A DNA stretch of 64,000 bases from Chelativorans salis (GCF_025336525.1 NZ_JAOCZP010000004.1:62001-126000); one strand, 5' to 3'. Positions 6,972 through 16,668 are shown, counted from the stretch's first letter. Notes: generated by a model not told the origin, from the letters alone. Numbers and translations: made by a program.

Positions 6972-8387
6972 ATGGGTAAAGCTGATATCGGCCTGGTCGG
7001 CCTTGGAGTGATGGGCGCGAATCTGGCGCTCAACATCGCGGAGAAGGGTTTCAAGGTCGCCGTGTTCAACCGCACGACGTCGCGCACCCATGCCTTCGTC
7101 GAGGAAGCCGGGCCACTGGCCGAAAACATCGTTCCGTGCGAGACGCTCGAAGCGCTGGCCGAGGCGATCGCCCTTCCGCGGCCGATCATCCTCATGGTCC
7201 AGGCCGGCGAGGCCGTTGACCAGCAGATCGCTGCGCTGAAGCCCCTGCTTGCCCGCGACGACATCATCATCGACGCCGGCAACGCCAACTTCCGCGACAC
7301 GCGGCGGCGCATGGCGGCGCTGGCAGAGGCCGGGCCGCAATTTGTCGGCATGGGGGTTTCCGGCGGCGAGGAAGGCGCGCGCCACGGGCCGTCGATCATG
7401 GTCGGCGGCGAGGAGAGCTCCTATCGCCGCATCAAGCCGATCCTGGAGGCTATCGCTGCCCGCCACGAGGGCGAGGCCTGTCAGGCTTGGCTCGGACCGG
7501 ACGGCGCGGGACATTTCGTCAAGACCATCCACAACGGCATCGAATACGCCGATATGCAGATGATTGCCGAAATCTACGGCATCCTGCGCGATGGACACGG
7601 CCTATCGGCGGGCGAGATCGCGCCGATCTTCGCCGAATGGAACCGCGGGCGGCTCAACTCCTATCTCATCGAGATCACGGCGGCGGTGCTTGCGGCCGAT
7701 GATCCGGCCACCGGCCAGCCAATGGTGGACGTGATCCTCGACCGCGCCGGCCAGAAGGGCACGGGGCGCTGGTCGGCCATTGAGGCGCAGACGCTGGGAA
7801 TACCGGCAACCGCCATTGAGGCCGCGGTCGCAGCGCGCAGCCTTTCGGCCATGAAGGAGGAGCGCGAGGCCGCAGAAAAGCGCTTCGGCGCGCCTGCCCC
7901 CGCTGCCGGACCCGTGAGCGCGGAAGCGCTGGCCATTCTCGAGCAGGCGCTTTTCGCCGGCAAGATTGTCGCCTATGCGCAAGGCTTCTCGGTGATGGCC
8001 GCGGCCTCGCGCGAATTCGGCTGGAACCTGCCGCTGGGCACGGTGGCGCGCATCTGGCGCGCCGGCTGCATCATCCGCTCGCAGTTCCTGGGCGAGATGG
8101 CGGCGGCCTTCGACGAGGCGCGGGAGATCGAGAACCTTCTGGCAACACCGGCCTTCGCGCCGCTGATCGAGGCCGCACATCCGCATCTGCGGCGTGTCGT
8201 CGCGCGCAGCGCTGAGGCCGGGCTTCCCGTGCCTGCGCTATCGGCGGCACTTGCCCATTTCGACACGTTCCGCCGCGCCCGCGGCACGGCAAATCTCATC
8301 CAGGCCCAGCGCGACTTTTTCGGCGCCCACGGCTTCGAGCGGGTGGACAGCGAAGGCAGCCACCACGGGAACTGGCAGGAATCATAG
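6972..8387 (+). CDS. gnd: 6-phosphogluconate dehydrogenase, decarboxylating
   Basis: A full-length 471-residue enzyme that converts 6-phosphogluconate to ribulose 5-phosphate, CO2 and NADPH in the cytosolic pentose phosphate pathway. The N-terminal nucleotide-binding motif is GLVGLGVMGANLALN with the NADP-type NRT following the second strand. The catalytic region includes GMGVSGGEEGARHGPSIM and the Lys-containing GHFVKTIHNGIEYADMQM. The C-terminal SEGSHHGNWQ-like tail, which reaches into the partner subunit, is intact. Its ribulose 5-phosphate product is also the substrate of Rpe, encoded 4 kb downstream. Three tandem terminator-like hairpins follow the gene. Confidence 0.97.
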   Translation: MGKADIGLVGLGVMGANLALNIAEKGFKVAVFNRTTSRTHAFVEEAGPLAENIVPCETLEALAEAIALPRPIILMVQAGEAVDQQIAALKPLLARDDIIIDAGNANFRDTRRRMAALAEAGPQFVGMGVSGGEEGARHGPSIMVGGEESSYRRIKPILEAIAARHEGEACQAWLGPDGAGHFVKTIHNGIEYADMQMIAEIYGILRDGHGLSAGEIAPIFAEWNRGRLNSYLIEITAAVLAADDPATGQPMVDVILDRAGQKGTGRWSAIEAQTLGIPATAIEAAVAARSLSAMKEEREAAEKRFGAPAPAAGPVSAEALAILEQALFAGKIVAYAQGFSVMAAASREFGWNLPLGTVARIWRAGCIIRSQFLGEMAAAFDEAREIENLLATPAFAPLIEAAHPHLRRVVARSAEAGLPVPALSAALAHFDTFRRARGTANLIQAQRDFFGAHGFERVDSEGSHHGNWQES

Positions 8388-8403
8388 CCGCAGAGACAAA
8401 AGT

Positions 8404-8440
8404 GCCGCCGTGGCGGAGGGGAAGCCACGGCGGCCTTTTC
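8404..8440 (+). terminator. Rho-independent terminator of gnd (first hairpin)
   Basis: GCCGCCGTGGC at 8404-8414 pairs perfectly with GCCACGGCGGC at 8424-8434, with a 9-base loop and a CTTTTC tail. It lies 17 bp after the gnd stop codon. Confidence 0.85.
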
Positions 8441-8449
8441 AGTATTTGT

Positions 8450-8487
8450 GCGGCAGCCCGGAGAGGGGGGTTAGGCTGCCGCTTTTT
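8450..8487 (+). terminator. Second Rho-independent terminator between gnd and polA
   Basis: GCGGCAGCC at 8450-8458 pairs perfectly with GGCTGCCGC at 8474-8482, followed by TTTTTA. It starts 10 bp after the first terminator. Confidence 0.85.
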
Positions 8488-8489
8488 AT

Positions 8490-8529
8490 GTCCGGTTCAG
8501 GCGGGGGACGGGCCTTTCCCGGACTTTTT
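8490..8529 (+). terminator. Possible third terminator hairpin
   Basis: GTCCGG at 8490-8495 pairs with CCGGAC at 8519-8524 and is followed by five T residues. The loop is long (23 bases) but contains a smaller GGG/CCC hairpin. It is weaker than the two before it. Confidence 0.45.
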
Positions 8530-8593
8530 CGGCGGAATATTGCCGATACGGGAATATGTTGTGCGCCAAAATGGCTATTCAAGGGCGGGAAAG

Positions 8594-8609
8594 ATTACAC
8601 CTTTGTAAT
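8594..8609. promoter_or_regulatory. ATTACA-N4-TGTAAT palindrome in the polA upstream region
   Basis: A perfect 6-4-6 inverted repeat sits about 105 bp upstream of polA in an AT-rich patch that is unlike its surroundings. It may be an operator or part of the polA promoter. The rest of 8530-8714 shows no gene. Confidence 0.35.
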
Positions 8610-8714
8610 ATTTTCGTTACCTGATGAAGCTGACGTCACCATTTGGCGGCAGGGAAGGCCGCCCGCGCGCCTTTGCCATGGACAGAAGAAACACGCCGCG
8701 CTACCCGTTCACGA

Positions 8715-11654
8715 ATGAAAAAAGGCGATCATCTCTTCCTGGTCGACGGCTCGGGCTATATTTTCCGCGCCTATCACGCTCTTCCGCCGCTCAACCGCAA
8801 ATCGGATGGTTTGCCGGTAAGTGCGGTGCTGGGCTTCTGCAATATGGTCTGGAAGCTCCTGCGCGATGCGCGGGACACGGCCGTGGGCGTCACGCCGACC
8901 CACTTTGCCGTCATCTTCGACTATTCGTCGAAGACCTTCCGCAACGAGATCTATCCCGAATACAAGGCCAACCGCTCCGAGCCGCCGGAGGATCTCGTCC
9001 CGCAATTCGGCCTCATCCGCGAGGCCACCCGCGCCTTCGACCTGCCCTGTATCGAGACGGAGGGTTTCGAGGCCGACGATCTGATCGCCACCTATGCGCG
9101 GCTTGCGGTCGAGGCGGGGGGCGATGCCACGATCGTTTCCTCAGACAAGGATCTGATGCAGCTCGTGGGGCCGTGCGTCTCCATGTACGACCCCATGAAG
9201 GACCGCGAGATCAGAGTGCCCGAGGTCGTCGAAAAATGGGGGGTGATGCCGGAGAAGATGATCGACCTGCAGGCGCTCACCGGCGATTCCATCGACAACG
9301 TGCCGGGCGTGCCGGGCATCGGGCCGAAGACCGCCGCACAGCTTCTGGAAGAATATGGTGATCTCGATACGCTTCTCACCCGTGCGCACGAGATCAAGCA
9401 GAACAAGCGGCGCGAAAACCTGATCGAATTCGCAGAAAAGGCGCGGATTTCGCGCGAGCTGGTGCGGCTGAAGACCGACGTTCCGGTGGAGATCGGCCTC
9501 GATGCCCTCGCGCTCGACTCGGCCGCAAACGGGCCGAAGCTGATCGGTTTTCTCAAGGCCATGGAGTTCTCGACGCTTACCCGCCGCGTGGGCGAGGCGA
9601 CGGGCGTGGATCCCGCTTCCGTCGAGGCAGCCACTGTCGAGGTCCAGGCGAAGGCAGAGGCGCACGGGCCGGATCTCACCGTGCCCGCCACCGGCATCGA
9701 GGAGGAGGGCGCGGAAGGCGAAGTGGCACCCGACCGCATGGACGATGCCGACACGCCGCAGAAACTGGCGAAAAAGCTCGCCGATGCCGCGCCGGCCGAC
9801 CCCTTCGACCATTCGCGCTATGTCTGCATCCGCGATCTCGAAACGCTCAACCACTGGGTGGATGAGGCGCGGGAAACGGGGCTCCTGGCGATCGACACTG
9901 AGACTACCTCGCTCGACCCCATGCAGGCGGAATTGTGCGGCTTTTCGCTCGCCACCGCCCCCAACAGGGCGGCCTATGTGCCGCTGAACCACAGGAACGG
10001 CAAGGACGACCTCCTCGGTGGCGGCCTAGTCGACGGGCAAGTCAAGCTGGAGGAGGCGCTTGCGGTGCTCAGGCCGCTCTTGCAGGACCCGTCGGTGCTC
10101 AAGATCGGCCAGAACCTCAAATATGATTGGCTGCTTCTCTACCGGCACGGCATCGAAATCGCACCCTATGACGACACGATGCTCATCTCATACGTGCTGG
10201 AAGCGGGCAGTCAGGCACACGGCATGGACGCTCTCACCGAGCGCTGGATCGGCCACACACCGCTGTCCTACAAGGAGGTGACGGGCTCCGGCCGCTCGAA
10301 GGTGACCTTCGACATGGTCGACCTCGAGCGCGCCACCACCTACGCCGCCGAGGATGCCGACGTCACGCTCAGGCTCTGGAAGGTGCTGAAACCCCACCTT
10401 GCCGCCCGAGGTCTCGCCTCCGTGTACGAGCGGCTGGAGAGGCCGATGGTTTCGGTTGTCGGGCGCATGGAGCATCGCGGCATTACCGTCGACCGGCAGA
10501 TCCTCTCCCGCATGTCGGGCGACTTCGCGCAAACGGCCGCGGCGATGGAGGAGGAGATCTATCAGCTCGCCGGCGGGCGCTTCACGATCGGCTCGCCGAA
10601 GCAGCTCGGCGAGATTCTGTTCGGAAGAATGGGCCTGCCCGGTGGGGCAAAGACCAAATCCGGCCAATGGTCGACCTCGGCCCAGGTCTTGGAAGAGCTT
10701 GCCGCCGCCGGCCACGAACTGCCGCGCAAGATTGTCGACTGGCGCCAGGTCACCAAGCTGAAATCCACCTATACGGATGCACTGCCGGGCTACATCCACC
10801 CCGAGACGGGCCGCGTGCACACCTCCTATTCGCTTGCCTCCACGACCACGGGACGGCTCTCCTCCTCCGAGCCCAACCTGCAGAACATTCCCGTGCGCAC
10901 GGTTGAGGGCCGCAAGATCCGCACCGCCTTCATAGCGCCGGAGGGCCGCAAGCTGATCTCGGCCGACTACAGCCAGATCGAGCTTCGCGTGCTCGCCCAC
11001 GTGGCCGATATCCCGCAGCTAAAACAGGCCTTCGCGGACGGGCTGGACATCCATGCCATGACGGCCTCGGAGATGTTTGGCGTGCCGGTCGAAGGCATGC
11101 CGGGCGAGGTGCGCCGGCGCGCCAAGGCCATCAATTTCGGCATCATCTACGGCATCTCTGCCTTCGGGCTCGCCAACCAGCTCGCCATCCCGCGCGAGGA
11201 GGCCGGCGCCTATATCAAGCGCTATTTCGAGCGCTTCCCCGGCATCAAGGACTATATGGAGCGCACCAAAGCCTTCTGCCGCGAGTACGGCTATGTAGAG
11301 ACCGTCTTCGGCCGCCGTGCGCACTATCCCGAAATCCGCTCCTCAAACCCCTCCATCCGCGCCTTCAACGAGCGCGCGGCCATCAACGCACCTATCCAGG
11401 GCTCGGCCGCCGACATCATCCGCCGCGCCATGATGCGCATGGACGCCGCCCTTGCCGACAACGGGCTCGGTGATGTCCAGATGCTCCTGCAGGTGCACGA
11501 TGAATTGATCTTCGAGGCGCCGGAGGAAGCCGTGGAACGGGCGATCCCCGTCATCCGCACGGTGATGGAGGGCGCCGCCTGGCCGGCGAGGACGCTTTCA
11601 GTACCGCTGAAGGTGGATGCGCGGGCGGCGGACAACTGGGAAGAGGCGCATTGA
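8715..11654 (+). CDS. polA: DNA polymerase I
   Basis: A 979-residue Pol I, which fills gaps and removes RNA primers in replication and repair. All three domains are present. The 5'-3' exonuclease (FEN) domain covers about residues 1-300 (HLFLVDGSGYIFRAYHALPP, GFEADDLIATYA). The 3'-5' proofreading domain starts near residue 390 with an intact DEDD start, LLAIDTETTSLDPM. The polymerase domain has motif A (ISADYSQIELRVLAH, near 750), motif B (RRRAKAINFGIIYG) and motif C (QVHDELIFE, near 929). The ATG at 8715 is preferred over one 24 codons upstream because the FEN domain begins at once after it. It is isolated from gnd by stacked terminators. Confidence 0.97.
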   Translation: MKKGDHLFLVDGSGYIFRAYHALPPLNRKSDGLPVSAVLGFCNMVWKLLRDARDTAVGVTPTHFAVIFDYSSKTFRNEIYPEYKANRSEPPEDLVPQFGLIREATRAFDLPCIETEGFEADDLIATYARLAVEAGGDATIVSSDKDLMQLVGPCVSMYDPMKDREIRVPEVVEKWGVMPEKMIDLQALTGDSIDNVPGVPGIGPKTAAQLLEEYGDLDTLLTRAHEIKQNKRRENLIEFAEKARISRELVRLKTDVPVEIGLDALALDSAANGPKLIGFLKAMEFSTLTRRVGEATGVDPASVEAATVEVQAKAEAHGPDLTVPATGIEEEGAEGEVAPDRMDDADTPQKLAKKLADAAPADPFDHSRYVCIRDLETLNHWVDEARETGLLAIDTETTSLDPMQAELCGFSLATAPNRAAYVPLNHRNGKDDLLGGGLVDGQVKLEEALAVLRPLLQDPSVLKIGQNLKYDWLLLYRHGIEIAPYDDTMLISYVLEAGSQAHGMDALTERWIGHTPLSYKEVTGSGRSKVTFDMVDLERATTYAAEDADVTLRLWKVLKPHLAARGLASVYERLERPMVSVVGRMEHRGITVDRQILSRMSGDFAQTAAAMEEEIYQLAGGRFTIGSPKQLGEILFGRMGLPGGAKTKSGQWSTSAQVLEELAAAGHELPRKIVDWRQVTKLKSTYTDALPGYIHPETGRVHTSYSLASTTTGRLSSSEPNLQNIPVRTVEGRKIRTAFIAPEGRKLISADYSQIELRVLAHVADIPQLKQAFADGLDIHAMTASEMFGVPVEGMPGEVRRRAKAINFGIIYGISAFGLANQLAIPREEAGAYIKRYFERFPGIKDYMERTKAFCREYGYVETVFGRRAHYPEIRSSNPSIRAFNERAAINAPIQGSAADIIRRAMMRMDAALADNGLGDVQMLLQVHDELIFEAPEEAVERAIPVIRTVMEGAAWPARTLSVPLKVDARAADNWEEAH

Positions 11655-11674
11655 GACGCGCCACCTCACCATGC

Positions 11675-11781
11675 GTCATCCCGGAAGCTGGAGCGAAGCG
11701 GAGGCTATCCGGGACCCATTCCGGGACGTGGAAGAGTCACGGAGTGGGTCCCGGCTCTCGCTTCGCTCGGCCGGGATGACG
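11675..11781. repeat. Nested palindromic repeat between convergent genes
   Basis: CGTCATCCCGG at 11675-11685 pairs with CCGGGATGACG at 11771-11781, and an inner CCGGGACCCATTC pairs with GAGTGGGTCCCGG with one mismatch. This is a dispersed alphaproteobacterial repeat type. Lying between polA (forward) and the thioredoxin-like gene (reverse), it could end transcription from both sides. Confidence 0.75.
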
Positions 11782-11794
11782 ACGGCGAGGCGTC

Positions 11795-12352
11795 TCACGC
11801 CGCATCCTTCCATTTGATCGAGCAGCCCATTGAAGGAATCTGCTCTTCCGGCCCCTTCCCCGCCTCGGCCACCTGCACCATCGCCTCGTAAAGATCGCGC
11901 CTCATGTCCGGCGTCGCCGGCCCGGTACGGGCGGCGTCTAGGCGGCCGCGGTACTGCAGCTTCAGGTCCTTGTTGAAGCCGAAGAAATCCGGCGTGCAGA
12001 CCGCGTCGTAGGCGCGCGCCACGCTCTGGTCCTCGTCGTGGAGATAGGGGAAGGTGAAGCCGTGCTCGCGCGCGAACTCCGCCATCTTGTCGAAGGAATC
12101 CTCCGGATAGGTGGCGGCATCGTTGGAACTGATCGCGACGAAGCCGATGCCGTGTGCCTTCAGGTCCCTGGCGTCGCGCACGATGCGGTCGATCGAGGCT
12201 TTTACGTAGGGGCAGTGGTTGCAGATGAAGACCACCACCAGTCCGTTCGGACCGGCCTGGTCGAAGATGCGGTGTTTTTGGCCGTCGGTGCCTGGTAACG
12301 TGGCATCGACCGCCGGCCAGCCGAAGTCGCAAACGGGTGGCACTGCTGCCAT
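11795..12352 (-). CDS. Thioredoxin-family protein (AhpC/TSA-like)
   Basis: A 185-residue thioredoxin-fold protein of the redoxin/AhpC-TSA type. The motif FICNHCPYVKASIDR has a CxxC pair in the thioredoxin position, followed by AISSNDAATYPEDSFDKM and the cis-Pro region VCTPDFFGFNKDLKLQYRG. There is no signal peptide, so it probably acts in the cytosol as a thiol-disulfide or peroxide-reducing protein. Homologues are common in alphaproteobacteria but poorly characterised. The ATG at 12352 has an AGGAGAGA box just upstream. It is followed on the 3' side by the palindromic repeat at 11675-11781. Confidence 0.85.
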   Translation of the reverse strand: MAAVPPVCDFGWPAVDATLPGTDGQKHRIFDQAGPNGLVVVFICNHCPYVKASIDRIVRDARDLKAHGIGFVAISSNDAATYPEDSFDKMAEFAREHGFTFPYLHDEDQSVARAYDAVCTPDFFGFNKDLKLQYRGRLDAARTGPATPDMRRDLYEAMVQVAEAGKGPEEQIPSMGCSIKWKDAA

Positions 12353-12412
12353 GGTTCTCTCCTTCGTTTTGCTTCGTTCTGCGTCTGCCGCCGGGCGGGC
12401 GAGGGCCGGACG

Positions 12413-13084
12413 TCAGCCGCTCGCCGCCTTGCGGATGGCGGCGATGTTTTCGCGATAGGCGGCTTCGCCGCCCCTGAAGATGGCGGAGCCCGCCACCAGC
12501 ACATTGGCGCCGGCCTCGACCACCGCGCCCGCCGTCTCAGTGGAAATGCCGCCGTCCACCTCGATATCGATCGGCCGGTCGCCGACCATTGCGCGGACGC
12601 GGCGGATCTTTTCCACCACCGACGGAATGAAGGCTTGGCCGCTGAAACCCGGATTAACCGTCATCAGAAGGACGAGATCAACCTCGTCCAGCACATATTC
12701 AATCACACTTTCCGGCGTCGACGGGTTGAGCGAAACGCCGGCTCGTCTGCCGAGCTTGCGGATAGTCTGCAGCGAGCGGTGGAGATGCGGTCCGGCCTCG
12801 GCGTGCACCGTAATGACGTCGCAGCCGGCCTCTGCGAAGGCGGCGAGATAGGGGTCGGCCGGGGCGATCATCAGATGGCAGTCGAACACTTTGTCCGTCC
12901 GATCCCGGATCGCCTTCACCACCGGTGGGCCGAAGGTAATGTTGGGCACGAAGTGGCCGTCCATCACGTCGAGATGGACCCAGTCTGCCCCCGCGGCGGC
13001 CACCGCCTCTACCTCCTCGCCCAGGCGCGAGAAGTCCGACGAGAGGATCGAAGGGGCGATGGTGAGTGGGCGGTTGGCGGTCAT
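12413..13084 (-). CDS. rpe: Ribulose-phosphate 3-epimerase
   Basis: A 223-residue TIM-barrel enzyme that interconverts ribulose 5-phosphate and xylulose 5-phosphate in the pentose phosphate pathway. The signature elements are [17 protein letters not shown] at the N-terminus, the metal site [16 protein letters not shown], the second metal His in [11 protein letters not shown], the flexible loop [14 protein letters not shown], and the phosphate-binding IEVDGGIS. All metal ligands (His, Asp, His, Asp) are present. It lies about 60 bp upstream of the thioredoxin-like gene on the same strand, so the two may share a transcript. Confidence 0.97.
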   Translation of the reverse strand: MTANRPLTIAPSILSSDFSRLGEEVEAVAAAGADWVHLDVMDGHFVPNITFGPPVVKAIRDRTDKVFDCHLMIAPADPYLAAFAEAGCDVITVHAEAGPHLHRSLQTIRKLGRRAGVSLNPSTPESVIEYVLDEVDLVLLMTVNPGFSGQAFIPSVVEKIRRVRAMVGDRPIDIEVDGGISTETAGAVVEAGANVLVAGSAIFRGGEAAYRENIAAIRKAASG

Positions 13085-13155
13085 GGGCGTTCCTCTGGTC
13101 GGAGGGATGGATGCATCACGCTATTGGACACGTTGCGTACCCTCCCGCCCCGTGG

Positions 13156-13257
13156 TTCGACAGGCTCACCATGAGGGCTGATGCTTGCGCTCACCCTTCT
13201 ACGCTAAAATCCACGGTGAGCTAGCCTTGCCTTTGCCCTCATCCTGAGCCTGTCGAA
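13156..13257. repeat. TTCGACAGGCTCA-type inverted repeat
   Basis: A 22-base arm, TTCGACAGGCTCACCATGAG plus GG (13156-13177), is mirrored by CCCTCATCCTGAGCCTGTCG plus AA (13236-13257) with one mismatch. This is a widespread dispersed palindromic repeat in proteobacterial genomes. It fills the 232-bp gap between rpe and hutC, which holds no gene. Confidence 0.75.
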
Positions 13258-13316
13258 GGGCGAGGGCAAAGGCACCCATCCGCTCTAGCTGCTGGGTAAA
13301 ATCTTGTCGACCCGTC

Positions 13317-14015
13317 TCATAGTCGTGTGACCATGCGGTGCGAGGAGGGGTGCACCATGCGCACGAGCGTGATGGGGCGCTCGCCCAGCCAGGTGATGCG
13401 CTCGCCCACGAAAACCGGCTCGCCCTCGCGCAGCTGCATCACCGCCGCCTCCTCCGCGCTCGCGGCGGCGGCGCGGAAGGTGAATTCGGCGTCGGTGAAA
13501 GGCGCATGCTCCACCAGCCACTCATTGGGACTGACGTCCTCAAAGTCGGCCCTGCGCGCCGCCGGAACGACGTCGAGACTGATCCAGCGGTCCTCGAACT
13601 GGTAGGGTAGGCGGTCGGCCAGATGCAGACAGCGGACATGGAAGAACGGCGCCGTTACGTCAAGCCCGAGCCGCGCGCGCACGACTTCCGGCGGGGACGC
13701 CTCTTCACGGCTGAGCAAGCGATACTGGTACTCCGCCCCCCGGGCCTCGATCTCCTGGCGCACCAGCGGGATGACGAACCGCGCCTCGCGCACGGGATGC
13801 AGCGCCACCCGCGTGCCGGCGCGGCGGCGACGCTCCACCAGCCCGGCGCGGGCAAGCTCCTGGAGCGCACGGTTGACGGTGGCGCGTGCGGCGCCGAACT
13901 CGCGCGCCAGCACCTCCTCGCCGGGGATGAGGGCGCCAGGCAGCCACAGCCTCTCGGCGATGCGCCGCGCCATCTCATCACGGATCGCACGGAAGGACGA
14001 ACGCGTGCCGCTCAC
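13317..14015 (-). CDS. hutC: Histidine utilisation repressor HutC (GntR family)
   Basis: A 232-residue GntR-family repressor of the HutC subfamily. The N-terminal winged helix has PGEEVLAREFGAARATVNRALQEL, and the UTRA effector domain follows from about residue 90 (APFFHVRCLHLADRLPYQFEDRWI). In the family, urocanate binding releases the repressor from hut promoters. The start overlaps the end of hutF by 4 bp, so hutF and hutC are co-transcribed and HutC likely represses its own synthesis. Two GTnTAnAC operators lie in the hutF-hutI gap. Confidence 0.93.
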   Translation of the reverse strand: MSGTRSSFRAIRDEMARRIAERLWLPGALIPGEEVLAREFGAARATVNRALQELARAGLVERRRRAGTRVALHPVREARFVIPLVRQEIEARGAEYQYRLLSREEASPPEVVRARLGLDVTAPFFHVRCLHLADRLPYQFEDRWISLDVVPAARRADFEDVSPNEWLVEHAPFTDAEFTFRAAAASAEEAAVMQLREGEPVFVGERITWLGERPITLVRMVHPSSHRMVTRL

Positions 14016-15376
14016 AGGCCCGCCACCAGCTTCTCAAGTGTGGCGGCATAGCGCCCGCTGATCGCCTCACGTGCGACATGGCGGCCGCCGCGTACTACGT
14101 GGCGCCCGGCTGACCAGAGATCCGTCACCGCATCGTTGCCGCCGGCGAAGACCCAGCCGTCGAGAACGGCGTCGCCGCGCGCCACGCCTGCGAAGGCGGC
14201 GGGATCGAGCGCCACCAGGTCTGCCCATTTGCCGGCTTCCAAAGCGCCGTTCTCCCGGCCTAGCGCCTGTCTGCCGCCGGCAAGTGCGGCATCATAGAGC
14301 GCCCGCCCGCAGGAGCCGCCCGGCTCCGCCAGCACGGCGCGCGCCCGGTGCTTCAGCCGCTGCGAATATTCGAGCTGGCGCAGTTCCTCCGTCACCGAGA
14401 TGCGGACGTTGGAATCGCTGCCGATACCGAGCCGCCCGCCCGCCTGCCGGAAGGGGGGAGCGTTGAAGATGCCGTCGCCCAGATTGGCCTCGGTGATGGG
14501 GCACAGCCCCGCCACCGCGCCCGAGCGGGCAAGGCGCTCCGTCTCCACCGCGTTCATGTGCGTTGCATGGACAAGGCACCAGCGCCCGTCAACCGCCACC
14601 TCGCCGAGCAGATATTCGACCGGCCGGGCGCCGTGTACGGCCAGCATCTCCTCGATCTCCGGTTCCTGCTCGGCAATGTGCATGTGGAAGGGCGTATCCG
14701 GCCGCAGGGCCATCGCCGCCCGTATGTCATCGATCCCGACGCCGCGCAGCGAGTGGGCGGCAGCGCCGAGCACCGAATCGGCGGGAAGCCGCGCCATATG
14801 CTCCCCTGCCCGCGCCAGAAGGCTCTCGAAACCCGCCGGATCGTTGCCGAAGCGCAGTTGCCCGCCTTGAAGCTGACGGCGGTCGGCGCCGCCGTGGCGA
14901 TAGAGCACGGGCAGAAGCGTCAGGCCGATGCCCGTCTCAGTCGCCGCGGCGGAAATGCGGCCGGAAAGCTCCGCAATATCGGCATAAGCGCCGCCGCCGG
15001 CCCGGTGATGCAGATAATGAAACTCCGCAACGGCACAAAACCCCGCTTCGAGCATTTCCATGAAAGCGAAGGCAGCGATGGCCTCCAAACCGTCGGGCGA
15101 AAGCCGGTCGAGGAAGCGGTACATGACCTCGCGCCACGTCCAGAAGCTGTCGCGACCCTCCTGCCCGCGACGCTCTGCGAGGCCCGCCATGGCACGCTGG
15201 AAGGTGTGGCTGTGCAGGTTGGAAAGGGCGGGCAGGAGCACCGGCACCACGGTCGCCGCGCCCGGCTCGGCGCCCGATGCGACGGAGGCGATGCGGCCGT
15301 CGCCATCGATCGTCACGCGCACATTGTCCCGCCAGCCTTGAGACGTCAGAGCGGTTCGGGCGAAAATCTCTTGCAT
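14012..15376 (-). CDS. hutF: Formimidoylglutamate deiminase
   Basis: A 454-residue amidohydrolase that converts N-formimino-L-glutamate to N-formyl-L-glutamate and ammonia, the fourth step of the HutF/HutG branch of histidine breakdown. The first metal motif is [21 protein letters not shown], an HxH pair with the HutF-type context. Later conserved parts include [40 protein letters not shown] and [11 protein letters not shown], which hold the remaining His and Asp ligands. It is the first gene of the hutF-hutC operon and is divergent from hutI across an 83-bp operator region. Confidence 0.95.
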   Translation of the reverse strand: MQEIFARTALTSQGWRDNVRVTIDGDGRIASVASGAEPGAATVVPVLLPALSNLHSHTFQRAMAGLAERRGQEGRDSFWTWREVMYRFLDRLSPDGLEAIAAFAFMEMLEAGFCAVAEFHYLHHRAGGGAYADIAELSGRISAAATETGIGLTLLPVLYRHGGADRRQLQGGQLRFGNDPAGFESLLARAGEHMARLPADSVLGAAAHSLRGVGIDDIRAAMALRPDTPFHMHIAEQEPEIEEMLAVHGARPVEYLLGEVAVDGRWCLVHATHMNAVETERLARSGAVAGLCPITEANLGDGIFNAPPFRQAGGRLGIGSDSNVRISVTEELRQLEYSQRLKHRARAVLAEPGGSCGRALYDAALAGGRQALGRENGALEAGKWADLVALDPAAFAGVARGDAVLDGWVFAGGNDAVTDLWSAGRHVVRGGRHVAREAISGRYAATLEKLVAGL

Positions 15377-15407
15377 GCGGCTGCGATCCAGAGCTAGAAA
15401 TCTATTT

Positions 15408-15436
15408 GTATAGACATAATCACATCAAGTCTAGAC
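15408..15436. promoter_or_regulatory. Twin HutC-type operators in the divergent hutF-hutI promoter region
   Basis: Two sites match the GntR/HutC-subfamily pattern GTnTAnAC: GTATAGAC at 15408-15415 and GTCTAGAC at 15429-15436. Their centres are 21 bp apart, two helical turns, so two dimers would sit on the same face of the DNA. They lie between the divergent starts at 15376 and 15460, where they could control both transcripts. Confidence 0.7.
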
Positions 15437-15459
15437 AAAGCGACAGGTGTCCTCCAGCA

Positions 15460-16668
15460 ATGAAGCGCACGGTTTTCACCGAAACAAGGCTCGCCGGCAT
15501 GGTGCTGGGCGGTGTGCCGTACGGTCTCGTGGAAGATGCCGCAATCGCCGTCGAGGGCGGCCACATCGCCTGGGTCGGACCGCACGCGGAGTTGCCGGGC
15601 GACTGGGCGAACGCCAAGCGGATGACGCTCGGCGGGCGCTTGACGACTCCCGCGCTCATTGACTGCCACACCCATATAGTCCACGGCGGCAACCGCGCCC
15701 GCGAATTCGAGATGCGGCTTCATGGCGCGACCTACGAGGAGATCGCACGCGCCGGCGGCGGCATCGTCTCCACGATAGCCGCCACCCGTGCAGTGGACGA
15801 GGATGCGCTGATCGCCGCCGCCCTGCCGCGGCTCAACGCATTGATGGCGGAGGGCGTGTCGACGGTGGAGATCAAGTCCGGCTACGGGCTCTCCATCGAG
15901 GACGAACTGAAGATGCTGCGCGCGGCGCGGCGGCTGGGCGAGATGCGTCAGGTGCGGGTGAAAACCAGCTACCTCGCCGCCCATGCCCTGCCGCCGGAAT
16001 ATAAGGGCCAGGCCGACGCCTATATCGAGGAGGTGGTGCTGCCCGGTATGGAGGCCGCGCACGCGGAAGGGCTGGCGGACGCCGTCGACGGCTTTTGCGA
16101 AGGCATCGCCTTCTCGCCCGAGGAGATCGCCCGCGTCTTCGACAAGGCGCGCACGCTGGGCCTGCCGGTAAAGCTCCACGCCGAGCAGCTTTCCAACCTC
16201 GGCGGCGCCAAGCTCGCCGCCCGCCGCCATGCACTTTCCGCCGACCATCTGGAATATCTGGACGAGGAAGGCATCGCCGCCATGGCGAAGAGCGGCACCG
16301 TGGCCGTTCTTCTACCCGGCGCCTTCTACACCCTGCGCGAAACCCAGTTGCCGCCCGTCGCCGGCCTGCGCGCGGCCGGCGTGCCGATGGCCGTCGCCAC
16401 CGATTGCAACCCCGGCTCCTCGCCGCTCTCCTCCCTGCTTCTGGCCATCAACATGGCCTGCACCCTCTTCCGCCTCTCCCCGGAGGAAGCATTGGCCGGC
16501 GCCACCCGCGAAGCCGCCCGCGCGCTCGGCCTCGGTGCCGAGATCGGCACCATCGAAGCCGGCAAACGCGCCGAGATCGCCGTGTGGAACGTCGAGCACC
16601 CAGTCGAACTCGCCTATCGCGCCGGCTTCAATCCGCTGCATCGGCTCATTCACGGAGACGCCGCATGA
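15460..16668 (+). CDS. hutI: Imidazolonepropionase
   Basis: A 402-residue amidohydrolase that opens imidazolone propionate to formiminoglutamate, the third step of histidine degradation. Key motifs are the metal-binding [46 protein letters not shown] and [11 protein letters not shown]. The ATG at 15460 starts the conserved N-terminal domain; the frame runs further upstream but without homology and through the operator region. The stop overlaps the hutH start by 4 bp (ATGA), beginning a chain of translationally coupled genes hutI-hutH-hutG-hutU. Confidence 0.96.
   Translation: MKRTVFTETRLAGMVLGGVPYGLVEDAAIAVEGGHIAWVGPHAELPGDWANAKRMTLGGRLTTPALIDCHTHIVHGGNRAREFEMRLHGATYEEIARAGGGIVSTIAATRAVDEDALIAAALPRLNALMAEGVSTVEIKSGYGLSIEDELKMLRAARRLGEMRQVRVKTSYLAAHALPPEYKGQADAYIEEVVLPGMEAAHAEGLADAVDGFCEGIAFSPEEIARVFDKARTLGLPVKLHAEQLSNLGGAKLAARRHALSADHLEYLDEEGIAAMAKSGTVAVLLPGAFYTLRETQLPPVAGLRAAGVPMAVATDCNPGSSPLSSLLLAINMACTLFRLSPEEALAGATREAARALGLGAEIGTIEAGKRAEIAVWNVEHPVELAYRAGFNPLHRLIHGDAA

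Noticed and set aside
13156..13257. Large inverted repeat near hutC as a HutC operator or insertion sequence end
   Set aside because: It matches a common dispersed palindromic repeat, lies downstream of hutC, and has no transposase or target duplication.
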